A stretch of 64,000 bases of DNA from Antedon mediterranea (taxonomy: Eukaryota; Echinodermata; Crinoidea; Comatulida; Antedonidae): NCBI RefSeq assembly GCF_964355755.1, contig NC_092676.1, positions 13,438,288 to 13,502,287 on the forward strand, given 5' to 3'. Below the pieces are notes generated by a model that saw only the letters and a program-made list of their open reading frames with translations, did no database searches and was not told the DNA's origin. Each line of letters begins with the position of its first letter. The first letter of the stretch is position 1. Both the position numbers and the translations under genes were made by a program. Below, piece by piece: positions 16,042-25,300 of this stretch.

Positions 16042-19000
16042 CTAGTTTTGACGTACAGACATCGACCCCGTTTTTACATACAGATATCGAATCCGATTTT
16101 CCGCACAGACATTGACCCCGATTTCACGTGCAGACACCGACCCCGTTTTTACGTACAGGCATCGACCCCGATTTAATGTATAGACATCGACCCTGATTTT
16201 ATGTACAGACATCGGCCTAGTTTTTATGTACAGACATCGACCTAGTTTTTACGTACCGACATCGACCTCAATTTTACGTGCAGACATCGACCCCGATTTT
16301 ACGTACAGACATCGACCTAGCTTTGAACTACAGACATCGAACCCGTTTTTACGTGCAGAGATCGATCCCGTTTTTACGTACATACATCGACCCCGATTTT
16401 ACGTACAGACATCGACCTAGTTTTGACCTACAGACATCGACTTAGTTTTGACCTACAGACATCGACACCGGTTTTACGTACAGACATCGACCCTGATTTT
16501 AGATACAGACATCGACCTAGTTTTGACGTAGAGACATCGACCCCGTCTTTACATACAGACATCGACCTAGTTTTTACGTAAAGACATCGACCCTGATTTT
16601 ACATACAGACATCGACCTAGTTTTGACGTACAGACATCGACCCCGTTTTTACATACATATATCGACCTAGTTTTTACGTACCGACATCAACCTCGATTTT
16701 ACGTAGAGACATTGACCCCGATTTTACGTACATACATCGACCTCGATTTTAGGTACAGACATCGACCCCGATTTTACGTACAGACATCGACCTAGTTTTG
16801 ACGTACAGACATCGACCCCGATTTCACGATCAGACATCGATCCCGTATTTACGTACAGACATCGATCTCGTATTTACGTACAGACATCGACCCCGTTTTT
16901 ACGTACAGACATCGACCCTGATTTTACGTACATACATCGACCCCGATATAACGTACATATATCGATCCCTATTTTACGTACAGAAATCGACTCCGTTTAA
17001 CGTACCGACATCGACCCCGATTTTATATACAGACATCGACCTAGTTTTTACGTACAGACATCGACCTAGTTTTTACGTACAGACATCGGCCTAGTTTTTA
17101 CTTACAGACGTCGACATAGTTGTTATGCAATGACAGCAACCCCGACTTTACGTACAGATATGGACCCCGATTTTACGTACAGACATCGACCCAGTTTTTA
17201 CGTACAGACATCGACCACGTTTTTACGTACAGACATCGACCCCGTTTTTACGTGCAGACATCGACCCCGTTTTTACGTACAGACATCGACCTAGTTTTGA
17301 ACTACAGACATCGACATCGACCCTGATTTTACGTATAGACATGTATCCCGATTTTACGAACAGACATCGACTTAGTTTTCACGTACATCATCGACCCTGA
17401 TTTTACATACATTCATCTACCTAGTTTTGACGTACAGACATCGACCCCGTTTTTACATACAGATATCGAATCCGATTTTCCGCACAGACATTGACCCCGA
17501 TTTCACGTGCAGACACCGACCCCGTTTTTACGTACAGGCATCGACCCCGATTTAATGTATAGACATCGACCCCGATTTTATGTACAGACATCGGCCTAGT
17601 TTTTATGTACAGACATCGACCTAGTTTTTACGTACCGACATCGACCTCAATTTTACGTGCAGACATCGACCCCGATTTTACGTACAGACAGCGACCTAGC
17701 TTTGAACTACAGACATCAACTGCGTTTTTACGTACATATATTGACCCCAATTTTACGTACAGATATCGACCCAGTTTTTTCGTACAGAAATCGACGCCAT
17801 TTTTACGTACAGACATCGACCCTGATTTTACATACAGAAATGTACCCCGATTTTACGTACAGACATCGACCCCGATTTTACGTATAGACATCGACCTTGA
17901 TTTAACGTACAGACATCGAACCCGTTTTTACGTGAAGACATCGATCCCGTTTTTACGTACATACATTGACCCCGATTTTACGTACAGACATCGACAATGA
18001 TTTTACGTACAGACATCGACCTAGTTTTGACCTACAGACATCGACTTAGTTTTGAACTACAGACATCGACACCGGTTTTACGTACAGACATCGACCCTGA
18101 TTTTACATACAGACATCGACCTAGTTTTGACGTAGAGACATCGACCCCGTCTTTAAATACAGACATCGATCTTGTTTTTTACGTACAGAGATCGACTTAG
18201 TTTTTACGTACCGACATCCACCCCGATTTTACGTACAGACAGCGACCCCGATTTTACATCGACCTAGTTTTGACGGACATTATAACGACCCCGTTTTGAT
18301 GTACATACATCGACACCGATTTTTCGTGCAGACATCGACCCCGATTTTACGTACAGACATCGACCTAGCTTTGAACTACAGACATCGACTGCGTTTTTAC
18401 GTACATACATCGACCCCGATTTTACGTACAGATATCGACCCAGTTTTTTCGTCCAGACATCCACCCCATTTTTACGTACAGACATCGACCTAGTTTTGAA
18501 CTAAAGACATCGACTCCGTTTTTACGTACAGACATCGACCCTGATTTTACATACAGAAATGTACCCCGATTTTGCGTACATACATCGACCCCGATTTTAC
18601 GTATAGACATCGACCTTGATTTAATGTACAGACATCGAACCCGTTTTTACGTTCAGACATCGATCCCGTTTTTACGTACATAAATCGACCAAGATTTAAC
18701 GTAGAGACATTGACCCTGATTTTACATACAGACATCGACCTAGTTTTGACGTACAGACATTGACCCCGTCTTTACATACAGACATCGATCTTGTTTTTTA
18801 AGTACAGAGATCGACCTAGTTTTTACGTACCGACATCGACCCCGATTTTACGTACAGACAGCGACCCCGATTTTACATCGACCTAGTTTTGACGGACATA
18901 TATCGACCCAGTTTTGACGTACAGACATCGACACCGATTTTACGCAAGACGTCGACCCCGATTTCACGTACAGACATCGACCCCGTATTTACATCGACCT

Positions 19001-19204
19001 AGTTTTTACGTACATACAACGACTCCGTTTAACGTACCGACATCGGCCTCGTTTTTACGTACAGACATCGACTCCGTTCTTACGTAAAGACATCGACCTC
19101 GATTTTACGTACAGACAGCGACTACGATTTTACGTACAGACATCGACCCCGTTTTGACGTACAGACATCGACACCGATTTTACGCAAAGACAACGACCCC
19201 GATT

Positions 19205-19710
19205 TCTCACACAAAACATCAAAGTGTACAAAATAGCTTTAAATCGCATTTGGAGACGCTTTAGACCATTTTGTGATTTTCGAAAAAAACATGTTAACAT
19301 AAAAACATCAAAGTGCTAAGAATAGCTTCAAATCGCATTTGGAGACGTTTTAGACTATTTTGTGATTTTCGAAAAAACTTGTTAACATAAAAACACCAAA
19401 GTGCTTTGAATAGCTTCAAATCGCATTTGGAGACGTCTTAGACCATTTTGTGCATTTCGATGAAACTTGGTTACACAAAAACATCAAAGTGCTTAAAATC
19501 ACATTAGAAATCGTTTTAGACCATTTTGAGCATTTCGATAAAACTTTTCACACAAAAATATCAAAGAGCACAAAATAGCTTAATATGGTATTTGAAAACG
19601 TTTTAGACCATTTTGAGCATTTCGATAAAACTTTTCACACAAAAACATCAAAGTGTACAAAATAGCTTCAAATCGCATTTGGAGACATTTTAGACCATTT
19701 TGTGCATTTC
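19205..19710 (+). repeat. 88-bp satellite, left block
   Basis: About six copies of an ~88-bp unit containing CACAAAACATCAAAGTGC, a TAGCTTCAAATCGCATTTGG segment, GACGTTTTAGACCATTTTG and a CATTTCGATGAAAC-type end. It abuts the 25-bp satellite directly: the sequence passes from CCCCGATTTC to TCACACAAAACATC with no unique DNA between. It is the same family as 57348-63120, in the same orientation. Confidence 0.93.
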
Positions 19711-19748
19711 GTAGCTATTCTTAGCACCAAAGTGCTAAGAATAGCTAC
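19711..19748. repeat. Perfect 17-bp-arm palindrome at a satellite junction
   Basis: The left arm GTAGCTATTCTTAGCAC (19711-19727), a CAAA loop and the right arm GTGCTAAGAATAGCTAC (19732-19748) are perfectly complementary. The arms come from a variant of the 88-bp monomer in opposite orientations. The array therefore folds back on itself exactly where it gives way to the 186-bp satellite. Confidence 0.95.
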
Positions 19749-20971
19749 AGTGTTAACATCATCTTATAGAGCCATAGTCTTTTTACTAGCATAGTAACTA
19801 GTTATGTAAAAAAAGGGTATGTATGTGCATAAATGGCAATATTACAGCATAATTTTTGAATTTTAAAAAGTGGAAATTTTAGTAATTTTTCGAAAAAATT
19901 TCTATGGTCCTCACCATGGAAATTTGTTGAAAAAATGGCCAAATTTCAACCCTTTTATTTTTTGACATAACTAGCTACAATGGCTCTATAAGATGATGTT
20001 AACACAATATATGTGCATAAATGGCAATATTATAGTCTAATTATTGAATTTTAAAAGGAGGAAATTTTGGTCATTTTTCGAAAAATTGCCAAATTTCGAC
20101 CTTTTTATTTTTTGACATAACTAGTTACTAAGGCTCTATAAGATGATGTTAACACAATATATGACCATATATGGCAATATTATAGCATAATTATTTAATT
20201 TTAAAAAGTAGGAATTTTTTGCCATTTTCGACCCTTTTATATTTTGACATAAGTAGTTGCTATGGCTCTATAAGATGATATTAGCACAATATATTTGCAT
20301 AAATTGCAATATTATAGCATAATTTTTTTATTTTAAACAATGGAAATTTTGAACATTTTTCAAACAAAAATCCTATGGTCCCCCGCAGGGAAATTTTTCA
20401 AAAAATGGCCAAATTTCGACCCTTTTATTTTTTGACATAACTAGTTACTATGGCTCTATAAGATGATGTTAAGCATAATTTTTTAATTTTAAAGAATGGA
20501 AATTTTGACCATTTTTTGAAAAAAAGTTCCATGGTCCCCCGCAGGGAAATTTTCGAAAAATTGCCAGTTTTCAACCTTTTTATTTTTTGACATAACTAGT
20601 TACGATGGCTCTAAAAGATGATGTTAGCACAATATATTTGCAAAAATGGCAATATTATAGCATAATTATTGAATTTTAAAAAGTGGAAAATTTTTCCATT
20701 TTTCGACCCTTTTGTTTTTTGACTAAACTAGTTGCTATGGCTTTATAAGATGATGTTAGCACAATATATGTGCATAAATGGCAATATTAAAACATAATTT
20801 TGGAATTTTAGAAAGTGGAAATTTTGGCAATTTTTCGAAAAAATTCCTATGGTGTCCCGCAGGAAAATTGTCGAAAAATGGCCAAATTTTGACACTTTTT
20901 GTTGTTGACATAACTAGTTACTATGGCTCTATAAGGTGATGTTAGCACAATATATGTACATAAATGGCAAT
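19749..20971 (+). repeat. 186-bp satellite, first block
   Basis: A ~60-bp minus-oriented fragment (TAACATCATCTTATAGAGCC) leads into several diverged plus-oriented monomers of an ~186-bp unit. Landmarks are ACTAGTTACTATGGCTCTAT, AAGATGATGTTA, ATATATGTGCATAAATGGC, a TTTTAAAAAGTGG segment and two TTTTCGAAAA palindromes around a GGTCCCCCGCAG core. The block ends inside a monomer after AAATGGCAATA, where non-satellite DNA begins. Confidence 0.93.
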
Positions 20972-22076
20972 AAATTAAGTGTAGCGCCCCCAACTTTCAT
21001 ATCGTTTTATGGAGTAGCGATTCCGAAAACATATTGTATACAAACCACACGAGATACCCGGAAGCGATCAAGCATAAAACGACTGTATTTTAATAGCCAA
21101 TAAAAACAAATAAAAACCACGAAAGCCAGAAAAATAATGAATATTCATTAGAACAACCCTGGATGAAGGTGAAAAAGATGTTGATATCGTTTTATCACGT
21201 GGATTTTCAGAGGGAATCTAACTGAAAGTTAACCAACATTGTTTTTTTCTCAAGTTATACATTTAAAAAGTAGGTATAAATGTTTTTTTCCATATCAGTT
21301 TAAAAATAATTTTTTTCTGTTGAATTCTTTGATTTAGTTGGATACTTTAGTTATCCTTGAATGTTTTAACAAGGTTCGTATTCATATAACCTGGCTGGAT
21401 TTTTTCCTATGCTAGCTAGGCCCAGGCCGCCTTGCATGGTTAAAACCAGCTGTGTAAGACTAATGGCTGTGTATTTTTAACAGGTAAACATGTCTGTTCT
21501 CGGGCCTGAGTGACAGTTTAAAGCTGTTTCTAGTAGGCTGGCCTGGTCCTAATTAATAATGAGGCCTAGCCTAGAATCTAGCTAGGCCTAAGATATTTAA
21601 AAAATCATATTGGAAGGGGAGTTACACTACAGTAGGTCAGGCTACATGCCTATACTATATATAAAATATAGGCTAAATCAGCAGCAGGTTAAGGCCTAGC
21701 AGCCTACCTAAACCTGTCTTAGTCAAAGATAAGTTCTCGGGGGTGTAATATATTAAAAGAAAGAAGCTATAGAGTACTATGACATTAGATATTTAATTAT
21801 AACAAATGTATATTTCTTTCATATTTGTATTGTATATTTATTATTAATACAGTATTTTGATATGCAATCAAAATCTGAATCAGTAAATAACATCAATTTC
21901 CGTTATCAATCAATTAATATATTAAAACCAAATTAAAATAAAATAACTTCCAAAAAATTCAATTACAATTCATTTGTTAATATTTCCAAAATCATTTTTC
22001 TGGCAATAACAAAAAAACCACTACCATTCATAATATGTACAATACTGTAACAATTAACTGAGTGTGAAATAGCAAA
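20972..22076. other. Non-coding low-copy DNA 3' of the transposase gene
   Basis: AT-rich sequence without a convincing coding region or RNA gene. It starts with TGTAGCGCCCCCAAC next to the satellite, but no matching inverted end was found near 31650. Several GGCCTAG words lie at about 21410-21720. A possible poly(A) signal for the minus-strand gene (AATAAA on the minus strand) is at 21837-21842. Confidence 0.6.
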
Positions 22077-22169
22077 CTATTCCTCAACTTTTCTGCACTT
22101 GGGCCTAGTCACCTCATGCTGGATCTCGGGTGAAATAAAAGTCAGATGTGACTTCATGATTGACATAAG

Positions 22170-22384
22170 CTAGTCGAGGTTGCTCTTTAATCCATATACC
22201 GCCCTTTTCCGGTGATTAAATTCTGAGTGGATTAATTCGCCGCCTTGCTCAGCTAAGAGTCCAACTCCTACTCTCCATTCTCTCATGAACGGTATTGTGT
22301 GGTGCTCCAACATGTGCAATTTTGGTTGAATCACATTTGGAGCGATGCGTCTGTATTCTTTGGAGAACAGTTGTATGTAGGTTT
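22170..22384 (-). CDS. Transposase gene exon 12: HxxxxH and catalytic Glu
   Basis: Starts after acceptor AAAACAG. PKLHMLEHH supplies two histidines (22314-22316 and 22299-22301) with H-x4-H spacing, as in RAG1 H937/H942. LLAEQGGELIHSEFN supplies the presumed catalytic Glu (22236-22238). TAG at 22170-22172 ends the frame, but the same frame then continues about 30 codons to TAG at 22077-22079 with a tail (SPEIQ, then RPKCRKVEE) that looks like a natural C terminus. The stop is probably a recent nonsense mutation. Confidence 0.68.
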
Positions 22385-25300
22385 CTGTTTTGTGAAAAAA
22401 ATGTTTTTTTAAATTTTAACATTTTATTTGAAAGATGTATTGTCTTTTGAAATGACAAAAAATCATGAATTAAATTTTAATGTAACAAGAAAGTTTATAA
22501 ATGAGAATTTAAATTATACAGATGTTTGAAGAAATTAATCACACATTAAGAATAAATAAAACCAGACAAAATTCACATAATTTGGTCATCAGTTTTTGCT
22601 TACCATATTGATCTATTTCTGAATCAGTGATGTGCCTAGTATGATTTATGCATTCATGGGCATTAGTAAAGGTTTTGAATACAGGTTTAAATGATTCCTG
22701 TATCTTGTGCAATTTTGTTTCAAGCAGTTGCTTACAGTTGGTAGGACAGTGATGTATCTGTTGCTTTAAAGTCATTGAGACACCATCCATGAGCTTTTTT
22801 ATGATGTTGAACTAAAAATAAAATGAATAGTTTAAAATAAAACATTTACAGTATGGCGAGAGTCAATCGCAAATAATTCTTAATTTTATTACTTATTTTG
22901 CTGTGTAAAAATTAACGAACTTCACATTTTAGGAATTTTAGTTACTCACTTTGCATGCTCTGTATACATGGTTTCCCACAAAACTCTTTCCGTGGTACTG
23001 CTGTCGAGGAATTTTATTTTTCCTCAACACCTCGTCCATTTTTGTACATAGAGGTCCAGTTCCAAATGTTATCTCTTGGTTCATAGTACTTCGCTATACA
23101 AAATATAAAAGAAATATAGCATTAATTTTTATAGTAATGTATTGTATGTTTTAGACATAATTTTAAATTTTAAAGGTGTATACTGTAGTACTGACCAAGT
23201 CTTTGACCTCTCGTTCTTTCAGATTTATTATGTGGCCAGTCTCTGCAATCTCTGCAATCTTGTTATGCTGTTTTGTCACAAGTGACACTGAGAGCTCGTT
23301 TCTTAAATCCTCAAGATTCTCTTCGAAAGACTGGATTTTAATCATTGTAGCATTTCGATGAGCTGCAGCTTCTGATATGCTTTTCTCAAAGTCTGCTAGA
23401 TGATCACCTGAGATTAAACAATATTGGTCAATCAAATAAATTTCAATCTGCATCAAAAATGTGCATCAAAATTAGTATATTTAAAAAATGTTAATGATAA
23501 TATGGATAATTCATAGAAAAATAAGTTTCAGCCAAAGGTTTGTTTATTATGCATAAAAACAGGATAAACAATTTCGAAATTTACTGAATTCTATGCTGAA
23601 ATGTATATGAATGTATATTTAAAAAGCAACTTGACCAATTGAGTTTATTTAATGTCAATGTAAAGTTGGAACAACATTTGAAGTTACCAGTCAAGATGTC
23701 ACCATCCTGTCGCATGTTAAAAATTATAACATCAAGATTGTGCACGTCTTTTTCCAGCATATCATATAGTTTCTTAAACAACCCAAGAGAAATATGTAAT
23801 GCTGGTATTGACACCTGGAAAAATAGTTGATTGAGGAAATATTTAATAAAGAGGTATCTATATATAAATTTACGTAAGGGCAAAATTCGGTAAATCTCGG
23901 TTTATTTCTAGAATTTTTACTCGATGGTATATAAAGTTGGTTCGTACTTTCGGTACTGATTTTAACCATCTGATGTAACCCTGTTTACTAATTAAATTGA
24001 GTTAGGTAATTAGTTATTGACGATTAAAACGAATTTAGGTTCAACGATTTGCCCCAAATAGGGGTGTTTTCCGATCGTGGTATACACTGTCTAATGGATG
24101 TCCATCTTGAAAAATACCCGCCACAAAAATACGAGTAGGCTTCGCATTTTCCTATCTCTTCCTACGATAATTGTTTTTAATAGCTGAAAACTGGTTGAAC
24201 AGCTAGAGTACAGCATCATAATGTTGAAGACAGGCCGATTTTCTTAAAAAAATACTATTTTGATATATTTAATATACGATTATACAAATGTATTGATTTG
24301 CGATGAATGGAACATTCCAATCTCTGTTTCACAAGTGTCTATTCCCTCAGGCGTCGTAACTTTATTATTGCAGTTAAACCACCCACATCATCACCTTTCC
24401 CTCACTGGCATGAGTAGCGTTGTAAAACCAGTAGAGAATAGGCCTACGGTACATCACATGCCTTAAACCAACTTAAGTATGAATTGGCTCTAAGAAACAA
24501 TTGAAAACCATTAGGCCTACTAATTAAGTTGAGTTAGATAATTTAATATTATTGACGATTAAATCGAATTTATGATTTTCCCCGAATAGAGGTGGTTTTC
24601 ACAAATTGTTTTACATTATATTATAAACATATACACGTCGTAGTGATGTATCGTTACATGTGCTGTACTATTTCAATCGACTAGGACGGTGATAGTTTCA
24701 ACAAAGTATTACATCGCAATGTTTTACTGTGTTTAGTGGTATATTATTTGTAAAACATGAAAGCAATTAATATTTCGTTACTAAATGGATAAAGAATATA
24801 TTTTAACATTGTTCCTCTTTGCACCCATCCTCTTCCCCAACCCTCAACCCTAATGTTACATACAAAACACAAATTAAGTTTGTTTAAATTTGACTTAAAC
24901 AATTGGTCTTATTTTATAATAATAGGGTGCTAATTTTAGTTGAGTACATAAATCACAGTGTCTATTTATTCGTTCCTGTAAACGACATGTATTATTGTCC
25001 TGCGGTACGTACATTTGAAATCGCCAGTTTTTTAACGCTGAAATTATTAAGTATTCGAGAACCATCTGTGGGCACGACCTAGATGGTACGCGAGCGAAGC
25101 GAGCGTACCATCTAGTATTTATAAATTACTGTAACAATTGTTTGTTTTGACAGTTATTTTATACTAACATTGTTATTTAATATGGAAGTACAAACACACA
25201 TTTCATTGTTTGGAGTGTGTATTAAACTTTCTAAATTGAGATTTTAAATAATTTTGAATTTAACCTAAAATAAACACTGGGGACCTGTGCTGTTATGATT

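Larger units (their letters stand above)
1..19204 (+). repeat. 25-bp satellite array with higher-order repeats
   Basis: Tandem copies of a ~25-bp unit with core GATTTTACGTACAGACATCG run without a break from the window start. The left end of the array lies outside the window. Each unit carries a TACGTA palindrome and about three CpGs. Common variants change CCCCGAT to CCTAGTT or CCCAGTT, or GTACAGAC to GTACATAC or GCAAAGAC. The variants recur in long fixed orders, giving higher-order blocks: for example the stretch at 277-492 recurs at 5122, 6649 and 12046, and the stretch at 3536-3958 recurs at 10485 and 13909. From about 14400 to 19204 the order is more diverged. Long open frames here come from a stop-free 25-mer and are not genes. 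Confidence 0.97.

Noticed and set aside
1-19204. Regularly spaced repeats resembling a CRISPR array
   Set aside because: There are no distinct spacers between repeats, the variation is graded, and the sequence context is eukaryotic.
24955-24962. CACAGTG, a RAG-signal-like heptamer near the RAG1-like gene
   Set aside because: It lies inside the Helitron, has no nonamer at 12 or 23 bp, and a 7-mer is expected by chance.
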